From positions 8,370,001 to 8,434,000 of the forward strand of contig CM065182.1 of assembly GCA_033026295.1 (NCBI GenBank): DNA of 64,000 nt, in the 5' to 3' direction. Positions 1-11,900 of the stretch are shown piece by piece. Within the stretch, counting starts at the first letter, position 1. Every line of letters starts with the position of its first letter. The stretch comes from Channa striata (Eukaryota > Chordata > Actinopteri > Anabantiformes > Channidae). A model generated the notes under the pieces. It saw only the letters and a program-made list of their open reading frames with translations. It had not been told where the DNA came from and did no database searches. The position numbers and the translations under genes are program-made.

Positions 1-32
1 TTCACCAAACCCACGTGGTCAATCAAAACATC

Positions 33-2822
33 ATGGCGGCTGGTTTCAAGTAAGATTGTACAGAATGTAGAATCACACCGAATATAATAGTTTGCATTAG
101 TTTTGTTCGTAACAATATAGTATATGTAGAGCTATATCCGATGTGATCATTGGCTGTTGTTAGAAAAATACAGAATTGGCCTGACGAAGCTGTATTGAAG
201 CTTTTCTTCATTCAGATTTTCGGTGCCCTATGCTGATGATGAATGCTGGACATTAAGTTTACTGATGACTTTTATCTGACTGCTAGTTGGCTAACGCGTG
301 ACACAAGTGCTAAATAGCCAGTTTAACTTGGAGGTTCCCCACAGTCTTATTTTAATTTATCTGATCACTGGACTGTATTTATCACATGAGCGAATTTTGA
401 ATTACAGGCGAATTGCCTTGTCGATCAATAATGGCATGTGTATGAGGATTTTACTCTATGTAAGCTACTAACTCCTTTCACCTTCCTTCCTTTCACACCC
501 CAGGACTGCTGAGCCTCTTGAATACCACAGGACATTCCTTGTAAGTGATCAAACATCAAGGGTCGATAACCTGATTCCTCTGAGTCGATCGTTTGTCAGC
601 ATTTAACATTCAGTTGTTCCCTTTTCAGAAAGAAAACTGTCGACCAGATGGACGTGAGCTGTCAGAATTCAGAACCACAACATTGAACATAGGTTAGACA
701 CCACAAAGATGCTTAATTATTCAAAATATAATTACTTTTTAGTTTTTAAGTCTCTGTGTGATCATTTTCTTTTCATCCAGGGTCCATTTCCACAGCGGAT
801 GGCTCAGCCCTGGTGAAGGTTGGGAACACCACAGTCATCTGTGGGATTAAAGCGGTAAAGGATCATGAAGACTATTTAAAAACCTTATTTGAATCAATCT
901 GGATCAGGAAAAAATATCTTAAAGGGTTTCTTGTCTGTCTTCATCCCTAGGAGTTGACAAACCCCACAGTGGAGACACCGGGTAAAGGCTACATCGGTAA
1001 GTACAGCACAAAGGTGTTAGTTCAAATGCAAGAAACAGGTGTTCCTCATGACATCAGTCAATATCTGTAATCATTAAAACTTTTCATTGGTGTAAAGTGT
1101 TTTTTATGTTTAACAGCTGTTCAATGTGTTTTGTGTTTGGTCAGATATACCATTTTAAAAGATTTGATTATTGTAATATTTTAATGAATATAATCATACC
1201 AACTTTTAAAAATGTCTTTGACATTTTGTGATATATTCACTTTGTGTTTAGATAGTAAAAATAGTAATATTTTGTATTAAACCTTTGTTGTAGGCAGTTA
1301 AAGCTGCATAAGACTAGAACACACCTGATATACTTTCATATGTTGAGTCATATATTCCTTTTTTTTTGCTTTTATTACTGATGTGAAGAAGCAAGAATTT
1401 CAGTTTAAGCTGTTTTGGAGTAAATTAAGGTGCTAACTTATTTATATCTACGTACTAATTTTATTGGTCAGTGGTGTGTAGGTGGCTTATTGGTCTTTAG
1501 TTATTGTGAGTTACATGTAGATGCCATTTTTATATTGGCACCAAGTATAGTTTTATATGGACTGCAGGAAGAATAGTCGCTGATAGAACAATAATAATTT
1601 CTCCATCCTTGTTAGTACCCAACGTGGACCTCCCACCTCTGTGTTCATCTCGATTTCGGCCGGGTCCACCAGGAGAACAAGCTCAGGCTGCCAGCCAATT
1701 CATCGCTGATGTAATTGAAAGGTGTGGCAGAGTTTCCTACTCATAGCTTAGTTTTTCACCTGACAGTTTTTATAAATGTTGTTCATTTCGGTTTTGCAGC
1801 TCTGAAGTGATACAAACAGAGGACCTGTGCATTGAAAGAGGAAAGGTAAATCCAGAGTAATGCAACATACACTGGTGCTGTGGAATTGTGAATGTCTGTG
1901 GACTCACTGATTCTGATTACAGCTCTGCTGGGTGCTCTACTGTGACATCATGTGTCTAGACTACGATGGGAACGTGCTGGATGCTTGCATCATTGCTCTG
2001 CTGGCTGCCCTGAAGAACAGTATGTGCTGTAAAAGTTATTGAGCGTAGCTTTACAGTAAAAAAGTAATTGTGCCTTTACCACATATTCACTGATGCAGCT
2101 ATGATGCCTGCCCTACCTTCATCTTGTTATTTAGGCCTCTGCCACAAATGATTATATCAGTGTTTTATCAGCTTATTTTGAGTGTATTAACTTGACATTT
2201 TCCCCTCACAGCACAACTCCCAGAAGTCACCATCAACCCTGAGACAAGTGGACCTGAAGTGAATTTAGAAAAAAAACGTGGACTGCATATTCACAAACAC
2301 CCAGTTGGTGCCTCTTTTTGTGTCTTTGATGAGTAAGTAAATTTTCAGTTTCTCCATTCATGAAGAAAACGTCAGGATTCGTGTTCGTTCTATATGTGTG
2401 ATTCTGACCCACTTCCTTTGCAGCTCTATACTGATCGTAGACCCCACAGCTGAGGAGGAGAGCCTATCGACCGCTAAGCTCACTGTTGTAACAGACGAGG
2501 AAGGTCGACTCTGCTCCGTACATAAACCAGGTCAGAAATGCAATATTTTGTGTCTCTATAGGGACTGTTCAAAATACTAAACTGTGTATGATGATAAATT
2601 AAGTAAGCAAGTCACCCTATCTTCACCGTGAAGTTATCTCAAAAGATGAAGGTTTAAAAAAAAAAAAAAAAATCCCTACTAACAACCTTTATCTGTGGTT
2701 CAGGTGGGACCTCACTGTCAGGAGAGAAGCTGCAGGAGTGTATCGGTCGCGTAACAGTGCGACAGAGAGAGATCCAGAAACTCATTGACAAAGTCATACA
2801 CAGTGTGAAGACAGCCCAATGA
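33..2822 (+). CDS. exosc8: Exosome complex component RRP43 (EXOSC8), complete, 11 coding exons
   Basis: Non-catalytic RNase PH-like subunit of the RNA exosome ring; in the vertebrate complex it pairs with EXOSC5 and acts in 3'-5' RNA processing and decay in nucleus and cytoplasm. Coding exons: 33-49, 504-540, 629-692, 781-854, 951-996, 1616-1721, 1800-1845, 1923-2019, 2212-2332, 2424-2530, 2704-2822. All introns are GT-AG and all phases join, giving 834 nt (277 aa; human is 276 aa). The N-terminus MAAGFKTAEPLEYHRTFL, the motif NCRPDGRELSEFRTTT and the stretch PNVDLPPLCSSRFRPGPPGE (about residues 75-95) are diagnostic of EXOSC8. The start ATG lies in a GCGG-rich context, 32 bases from the window edge, so the promoter and any head-to-head neighbour are outside the window. 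No frameshift or missing exon is seen. Confidence 0.97.
2656..2672. repeat. Poly-A tract in exosc8 intron 10
   Basis: Seventeen consecutive A in the last exosc8 intron, about 30 bases before the acceptor of exon 11. Simple repeat; no other element is visible beside it. Confidence 0.9.
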
Positions 2823-3341
2823 AGATCCTCAGAAAGATTTTTTTATCTAAAAGCTGTATTTTCAACTGTCAATATATATTCTTTTTTTAATAACAATAAA
2901 ACTGCTGACAAAGACTGCTTAAAAAATTATTTCTCAGTGTCCAGAAATGTCTCACACACACACACACTTAGCTGATGTCTCATAAGAATATGCTCATGGC
3001 TCCTGAACTAAGTAAAAGAAAATGCCTTTTCAAAATGTGCTGTACAAAAGCAGGTACACTATCTTGCATGTAGATCTTGAGTCCTTGGTTGAGCCCTGCA
3101 CCAGGATTGCTAACAGAAGAAAGACTTCCAACAGACTGAGAGGTAGAGAGCTGCCCCCAGGCACTACTCCAAAATCAGATTTGCATTTTCACATGTAATG
3201 GTTATATGAAGGATTTGGTGTCAATTAGCTCAACTGGGATCCATGCTTAAAGGGCAGTTTTCACTGGGGAGGGGGTCAACCAAACAGAGGTAAGAGGATC
3301 AGGCAGGCTCATGAGGAATCCTCTCAGTCCATGGGGCCTCC

Positions 3342-3380
<39 letters not shown>

Positions 3381-3700
3381 TCCTGAAGGGGCAATTTGTT
3401 ATTGTGGAAGCCTGCTACCTACAAGAACCATCTTTTTCAGTTTCATCTCAAAAATATCACTAAGGTTCTTCAAGTGTAGCGCTTCCTGTTCTAAAAACAC
3501 TGTCCTCCATGGTGGGCACAGTTTTGGTTTTCCAAGACCCCTGACAACCATTACATACAAACTTGTCAGCTAGAAAAAGACAGAGGACAAAGAAAAGTCT
3601 TTTGTCTGCAGTCTCCACAGTGAGGCAGACAAAGAGCACAGTATAATTCATTCATTTCCTTGTGTATCTGGGAAAGGGGTTTTAGTGTGAATTCAGTCTG
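2823..3700. other. Convergent 3' UTR interval between exosc8 and supt20h, with a 31-A tract
   Basis: No coding sequence is recognised. The interval carries the exosc8 3' UTR (to about 2920) and presumably the supt20h 3' UTR on the other strand. A run of 31 A (3346-3376; poly-T in the supt20h sense) is present. No minus-strand AATAAA occurs between 2900 and 3700. The nearest usable minus-strand hexamer I find is ATTAAA at 2886-2891, which would make the two 3' UTRs overlap. Confidence 0.55.
2895..2900 (+). terminator. Polyadenylation signal of exosc8
   Basis: Canonical AATAAA 73 bases after the exosc8 stop codon. It implies a very short 3' UTR. It lies next to an ATTAAA on the opposite strand (2886-2891) that could serve the convergent supt20h gene. 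Confidence 0.8.
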
Positions 3701-5873
3701 TCATGACTTAGGGAGGGGCTGTGGCGTGCTCCTCTTCCTCTTACTTCTTGGTTGGCTGGCGGTATGTTGCCGGGGCAGTCCCCCCTGTGGAGCTGCTGCT
3801 CCCATAGCCATTTGCTGCTGCTGCATTTGGTGCTGCAAGAATTGCAACTGTCCAATGCAGAAAGAAATATGAAAACAATATCAGAGGCCATTCGGTAAGT
3901 TATAACAAGCAACACAAAATATGTTTTTATCTAAAGTGTGTGTAAGCATCCGCTGCATGGTTAAAAACATTCACTGGTGCCAGTGTTGAGCAGAGTCCCC
4001 TCACTGAAACTGGAATATGATCATATCTGAAGTTTACCGGTAGTATGTTCAGACATCTATAAGTGGCATGGGTTAGTGAAGCTGAATTAAAGCCTGGTCA
4101 AACAGAGGAGTATGCGGAGAAACTCAGAAGAGGGGTTAATGAGTTGGGGAGGAAAGAGATACAGAGTGGGGGTGGGTCAGGGTGTGTTGGGGAGTGAGGC
4201 AGGATACAGTCAAGCAGCACCAGTGGCGTTCTGGAGACACAATTACCGGCTGTGATCCTCGCGACTTCAGTCATGCAGCTTAGCAACCGTGCTTATTGCT
4301 CAGAGTAAGTCAGCAACTTCAACTGGGCAAAACGTTTTTAACACCTTAAACTTCATGCTTACAGTGTAACAGCTTATTACCTTTAATCTGTCACGATGCA
4401 GTCAGCAACATGTCAACAGTATATACCCAATGACAATAATTCAGATCTCGTCGCTAAGTGCTTAAGAACATGCCACCCCACTTTGCTGTTAGTTGCTGCC
4501 ATTGGAAGTGCCACAAGCTCTGCAGTGTTGGTTGCTGGAAGTACTGGGACTGCCATGAGCTATGTCAAACAACATATTAACCAAACATACAATACAAGAT
4601 GGAGTAAATGGTGTGGATTTACAACAAAGAAAAATATAAAATAATTCCACAAGGCATGTGGTGAAGAAGAACTCTTGATGAAAATAAGACCTATCCAATA
4701 CTGTGTTAGATGCAGAAAGCATTAGGAAAAAAATCCTTTTTACATTAGTTAAAAGTACAATATAAATTTTTAACTAATATGTTTTCACTCATCCTTTAAT
4801 GTATATGGTGGGTTTTCAAATGTTCAAGCCCTTCAAATTCATCTTCTTAGGGGCCATAACTGTGTTTTTATAATGTGACTGTAAAAAAAAACCCAATTGT
4901 TTAAAATGCGTGTTTTAAATTCTACTCAGGTGTGATGAGAATTCTACAAAAAAGAAAGAGAATCAGCTTTTTCCCCAGAGTTTATACAAAACTGAAGGTT
5001 GATTTATCTAAATCCCTCAAGGCTTTTAGTGTAGCACAACATGCACCTGCCTGATAAATAAAGGCACGGAGAGTTGGCTGATCAGTCTTTCCACAGTGTA
5101 TATGTATATGTGTATATAGATGTTAAAGTTGCTGTATTACTTGGATCTGTGGCTGGTGCTGCTGCTGAAGCCTTGGAGAAGGCAGCGGGGGCCCAGACCC
5201 GTCCAGCCCACAGCCCAACTGGGACAGCACTAAGGGGGGAGGAGGGAGAGAGGGAGCCCCACAGGGTAAGGTTGTGACGGGCAACAGGGAGAGAAGCAGA
5301 AGAAGGAATGGCATAAAGTATGAAGAGAGATAACAGACAGAGAAAAAGGGACGTAAACGAAGATGAGGGAAAGGACGCGTTGGTCACAGTGACAATAACG
5401 AGACAAGCAGGAAGAGGTGAAAGGGAGTACGAAAGAGGGAGTTTTGCCAGCACAGGGAAACAACCATGTGCATTGATATTTTGAAAATGAATTATAGACA
5501 AACAGCATGAATGAGAGGAGGTTAAGAAGGAGGACAAAGGGACAGACAGCGCAACAGGGAAAGACAAAAGGGTGGGGGCAAAAAACACAAACACAAACAA
5601 AAAAAAACAGAAAAAAGAAAATGTAGCAGAAAAGAAGGGGAAGTTGAGTCTCTCCTGTCAGTTGTTACATGCTCCGTTGAAAGGAACAACGACTTACTTC
5701 AGCAACATTACAGACAAAAGAGTCCTAATGTACAATAACTATAAGAATGAATACATTAGTAAATCTTAACTAAATAGTTAGTGACATGGTGGCATTTCTC
5801 TTGGAACATGTTCAGTGGCTCAATAAGGAGAAATGTTTTAGAGTAATTTGTGTGAGTTGTGTGAGTCTGTGTA

Positions 5874-5915
<42 letters not shown>

Positions 5916-8900
5916 GGTGGGCCATACCTGCTGGTGGAGACATGAAGCCTCCAACTCCCAGATTGATGACCGCTGTTTGCTGGTTACCTAAACTTTGATC
6001 TGATCCCTGGTCCCCCTGCCAACAAAGTCAAAGAATTAAAGCACAGATTATAAGGAAAAAAGCGACAAATAACTATCAAAAGAAAGTTTTAAATTATTAT
6101 TCTTATGGTTGTGATTTTGCTAGTTCTCATTCGTAGGTTTAAATGTGCAAGGATACAGTCATTAGTTGGTTATGAGATATTTTGGCAGTGGTTTCAGCTC
6201 CTCCTACAGAACGTTCTGTCAGCATCACCTCAGTACTGCTGGATTCTGGGCTTTTTGCCCATTTTCCCTTGCAGAATTGTCCATACTTGCGCTCTTATGT
6301 GTAAAAAAGCATCTCAGTAGCAGTTCTGAGGTCATCCAATAAATTTTCCGTTGTGACTCAGGACTGGGCTTTAGCTGGGTGACTTTTTTTTTTCTTCCTT
6401 TTTGGGTTCTTCTTTTATGAGCCAGCATATTGGTCCTTGGCCCTTTCGATACTCTATGTACTCTATGGATTCTGCTCTGTTTGTGTGTTTACAATATGTC
6501 TACATGCAAAGGTGACTGTGTGTCTCACCGTCTCCCCCTGCTGTTGAGGACTAGAGGTGGCCGACTGACTCTGCTGTGGGGAGAACTGAGACAGCTGCTG
6601 TTGCTGCAGAGGGTTAAAGATGAGAGGACCCGTAGGTATCTGAAAATGTAAACCAAAAACACACAGACACACAAAAAAATAAATGAAAAGCAAGAACAAG
6701 ACACACGAGGAAATGAAGATAAAGAAACATGGACGGTATGGAAAGATGGAAGGTAAAAAGGAGGGGAAAAAAATATGCACATGTGAGCAAATATAGGCAA
6801 GAACAGGGAGAATGGGGAAACTACCAGAAGCAAGCAAATAAAACTGTGAGGCTAGAGTAGAACATCAAAAGTAGGTAAATACAGTTGGTAACACTGATCA
6901 GCAATCAGGGACAAGTTTACCATGTCACACAGTAGTAAGTGCGTGTTACTAGGAGTATTGCAGATGAACTAGTGTGCAGTCATACCTGTAGTAAGTTCAG
7001 TGGTCTCAACCCAGCACTGTTGTTCAGGCCAAAAGGACTCCCTGGAACGTAAGTCAGTCAAATTCACCACACAGAACAGTACAAATCTTTCCCTACTGCA
7101 TGAATGGATGTCCGGGCATTTTCATTAGATGAAGTGAATTTCTTTAACTGAACACTGACATATAAAATACACTCCTCCTGTACATTGATTAGTTTTTGTG
7201 TTTCCACTTACTCCTGTTTCATTATCTGTAAGTATTTTATGTGTATGACTCTAGTTGACAACTAATAAACGTAGACATTCCTTTCAATTGCTTCATCCAA
7301 GGTTCCAGTGTCATCTTTATTCAAAAGACATTATCTTATACAATAAGACTGTATTTTATGTATAGAGTAACTGTTTTGACTCTTGACACGGCAAATGTAT
7401 GTTCAACCTCCTCAAAATATACATGCTTCCCTATAGCATGTTTGTCTGTAAGCCCATAAACAACCAGGGCCACAGGAATCTCTTACCAGTCTGTGCTGCC
7501 GACTGCATTGTTGGCATCAGCCCTCCAGAGAGAGGAATTCCACTCAGGTTAAGGCCTGGAGCTATCATGGGGTTGGGGCTGCTCATCAAGGCCTGAGGGC
7601 TGCTGCAAAGAGAGTACAGCATTGTCATGAAAAGCGATAGAGATGAGCTACTGAGAGTGCGGCATTAGAGTTCTGTATTATTTTCTTACCAGACGGAGCT
7701 GACAACGTTGATGAAGTTCAGCCCTGTCGGGTTGGCCATGACCTGTGACGACGTGGTTCCGGTGGTGATGGACGTACCCATGGTGGGAAGTGGGATAGTC
7801 ATGACAGGCAGAGGTTGGCTTAGAGCCAGTTGTTGCTGGGCAAAAGGTGTGAGGAGGGTGGGCTGGGACTGGTTCTGCATCATGGAAGGGTCTGAAGGGG
7901 TGGGGGTCACTGAAAGGGGTGCAGAGAGGGAATCGGAAGGGTGCGGAGTTGAGCATGGCGTGTTGGTGGGTGTGGGGGTAGATGGCTTGGGGGTCCCCGA
8001 TCCTTAAAATGGGGGAGTAGGTAAAACACATATTTTAATTTGACAAAATTATGGACTTATTATAAAATAGATTCAGTGTTTGCATACATAATTTTTAATT
8101 CATTTATTTCTTTCACTGCAAATTTATGAGTGTCTTCAGGGCTGAATAACTGGCTGGGCCTGTCAAAACTTTAAATGTCAAGGATACCACATCAGTCGTC
8201 TCAAAACTTTATTTCATAAAGTAGCAGGGTTTTGTTAAAACACTTAAAACTTAAGGGAATAATACCTGTGTTGATGCAATATTCTGTGCGCTTATCAAAT
8301 TTAAGATGAATATTCTTATCTCCTTTTTTTTCTATATTACTTAATACCTGGATGCTCATCACAGTGATTCTGATCTGAAAAACTTGGGAGCTGATATGAA
8401 ACATGCCAATACAGCTCATTTTCACAACTATGCCTGATGAAAACAAGCGGCGACGCAGTTAGTCAGACTGTACTCACTCTGTGTGGAGCCCAAGGGAGAG
8501 AGGGAGGCAGGTGACAGCAAGCCCACCTGGCCTAGCTCCATGGAGTGCTTCCTGTTTAGAGACTGGCTTTTGGCTGGCGGGGGCGTAGGACACTTGAGTA
8601 GACCACTGGTGGTCTGTGAACTATATGGATTTCCTGATGAAAAAAGAAGAGCTGACATGTTTCTTGGACCCTTTTTAAAAACAGGGAATACATAGAGTTC
8701 ATAGAGGAAATTTGCACTGAGCTTGATCTATAAAATTTATTTTTTATTTATTACTGTATACAGTAAAATAAGGTTAAGTAAAAGATGGTGTGTATCATCT
8801 TTGTGTTATACACCCAACAGAAACACGATTCAGACCATACAGTTTGTTCCTGAGCTTTCCCGACCTCAGTCTCACCCAGCTGTTCTAAGCATAAACCATA

Positions 8901-11900
8901 AAAGAAAAAATCCACTTATGACATTTCTGTCCTGTTAGAATGAATCAAACTATGAGGATTCTTGCCATTCAAGGTGTGATTGTGCTCTTTTCACAACAAC
9001 CTGTCTTGCCGTCTTTATGTTGAGATTTTCTATAATTTCAAGGATTCATTTCAACTGACCCCGCAAGAAAAGTGTGTGAATGCGCTTCTTTTAATTTAAA
9101 ATATATGTTGCATTAAAATAGCATTCATAGCAACAAATGTGTCTATTAACTCTTTTACCTTCTTTGTGTATCTGTCTCCTTTCACTCTGCTCTGAGGAAT
9201 CATGCTAGATACACATTCTAAAATAAATATTTGTCAGAAGTAGCAGACAGAGTACCTGAGGAGCTGCTGCTTGATCCTGAAGGCAGTTTGATGGGAGGGG
9301 GTCGGTGCTTCACCCCTTTTCCCAACATAGACGTCTGGACCAGTGGAGAAATACCATCACCCTGCAAATGGAATTAAAAACCAGTGTGTTAACCACATGG
9401 AACCTAAAGGGTAATGTTCTCACCTAAGCCAATTAACACAACTCAGAGTGTTTATGATTCTCAATACACTAATTCTATTAGTATTTTAAAAATCTTTGAA
9501 TATCATTCTCATTAACGCCATCAAGGATCTAGTATGAGGTCAAATGAAGGTCCCGGTGTGAGGTGAACCTGTTGTCAGTTTGAGTTAAGTTCCTGGAGCA
9601 ATCTCAAATGTTATATACAATTTGACAACACTGGAATCACCTCATCTTTGCTGGGGGAGGGAGGCCCCTGTCCCACGTTGCCTGAGTTATGGGACATCTT
9701 GACCTGACACTTCACATCTTTCTCATAGACCCCTTTATACTGAGTGAGAAACCTATGAAACACACGCAACATAAAATGTACCCAATGCTCTGCAACAGCA
9801 TCTTCCTTATAGTGTATTTGACAGGATTAGCATCTCAACGAAAGAAAACGTGGCGACTCACCGGTCTGCATCTATTTTGGAGCCTATGAGAAAACTACAA
9901 GTGAGAGAAAAGGGAGAAAACACATGAATTCAACATGGCATTTCAAATTCAATAATTTTGACTGAATTGGTTTCACAGACTGTTCTTACGGGGGATGTAT
10001 GAGCTTTAGGTCTGCACTGTCATCCTCTGCTTTTGGTTCTTTAGCAGAGTAGATCTTCCCATACACAAGGGGGTCTCCCATTGACTGGAAAAGAGACACC
10101 TTGGTCCTCTGTGCTTGGCCACCCACCTCGCACTCAAACGTGTAGTCATCAACAACTTCCTGCATTTAAAGGAGGAAAAATGCAGCAAAATGAAACAGGG
10201 TTTAAGGACTTGGAAGAATGTGGTTCAGTGGTGTAAGTTTTTGCTCAACTGCTTAACAAGCCAGCATGTAACACACTTTCATATGACACGATGTATGTTT
10301 GAAATATGTGGAAAAGGACTCTACGACCATATATGAAAAAAAAGCAATTTTCTTGACACAGTCTATCTGCACTTCACTATGGTCAGTTTCCTAGAGTAGC
10401 AGGCGCATGAGTAAAATTCAGAAATATTTCATGTTTACTTCAGTTTTTTGTAATGAGAACAGTAGTATTTACAGCTGATCAGGCTGTGTGGTCATTTGGC
10501 TCAGTGCGGGATTGTCAACAAAGTTGAATTTGACCTTGTTTATTATGGAGCATTGCAGATTACACAAAACGAACAACTGCTTTTTCTGACAGGAAGCAGC
10601 CGTCATTGATCTGTACCCGCAGAGAATATAATTGCTTTTCACGCTTACCTCCGCAGGCCAGATCACAGTAGTGAGCTGAGAGTCCACCAACTGCACAGAT
10701 TTTTCAACTACAGCATACTTTTCCACCTAGAGAAACACACAAACAAATCCATCTGGTTTGGTCTGCCCTACATTATAACCCAACGATGAGTCGTGTGGGT
10801 TTTAAGTGGAGTTGACTCAAGTGTTTAACACAGTGTTATAGAGGATCGCTGAGCTACTTACATCAATTTCCTTCGGTACGGTTAGTTGGCAGTTGCTCTG
10901 CTTCCACATGTCAACACACTGCAAGTGATGACAGTCGAGGTGCCAGGATGACAGTGGCAGAGGAAAAACAAAAGGAGGTGTGAGCAAAAACAAGTGAGAG
11001 AGCTCGATGACAGCATGCACTGCCCTTTGCTCAAGTTGGTTAAGAGATTTTGTTGAACTGTAGTGAACAGTAAACAGGGAATATGTGGTACTAAAACCTT
11101 GTTTTAACATTTTTAACATAATGATCGCTACATTTTCATTTAAATATAGTGTTGTAATTTACAGCATATATTTCTTGGTCATATTGGGGGTGTAATGACT
11201 ACTTACATTTCCAATCTTTGAGATCTTCAGGTCAATGACAGGAGGAGGTTTCCTTTCCTTCCTCCTCTGCAGGTAGTCATAGAGTCGTAGCTGTGGCGGC
11301 ATGGGCAGATGCGACAGCTCTTGTTGCCTGTTCAGTGCAGCTTGAGAGTGCCTCTTGAAACAGCTATAATGCAAAACAAAAAAGAACAATGTGTCTAAAA
11401 AAGGCTTTCGCTTCATTCAGTGACTTTTTCCTTTCCCACCCACACAGCTTTTTATTTTTCTGACTTCTATTAAAAAAAGAAACACAAAAAGCATTCTTAA
11501 AAGGGTTCCGCGACAACAACTCAAAGTGAGCTGACTCCAGTGTATTTGGTACCGTTTCATGGAGCGAGTGTTCATTTTCTGTTTGTTGTAGAGCAGGCGG
11601 TTGGCTGTGCAGGTGACAGAAATTGACGGGTCCAGGCACAGAGGTTCAGCCGTGGCCAGAATCAACTGACTCTCCAGCTGTAATTTGTCATCCTAAAGCA
11701 AAGAAGACGAGATTTGAAGATCAGAATTGAAGACTTCTGGGACTTTAATTGTGTGTCTTCAGTCTCAAGACTGCCTACTATTTTGGTCCAGTCATTAGTT
11801 TATTTAACCAAAATTAACAATTACTGAAAATTTTCAATATAATTTGCATTTACTAGAAAAAAAATGACTGTGAATCTGGGTGAATTAATAGGACAGAAAA

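Noticed and set aside
229..282. C/D box snoRNA-like motifs (TGATGA...CTGA, TGATGA...CTGA) in exosc8 intron 1
   Set aside because: Only about 50 bases from C to D box, overlapping internal boxes and no convincing terminal stem; not supportable as an RNA gene.
5082..5600. 172-codon minus-strand open frame over supt20h exon 22 and intron 21
   Set aside because: Low-complexity Ser/Leu/Phe-rich frame created by purine-rich intron sequence; only its exon 22 part (5141-5229) is real supt20h coding sequence in the joined model.
6463..6837. Open frames running through supt20h exon 20 into the intron
   Set aside because: The frame simply continues past the donor at 6529 and before the acceptor at 6640; the spliced exon explains the protein-like part.
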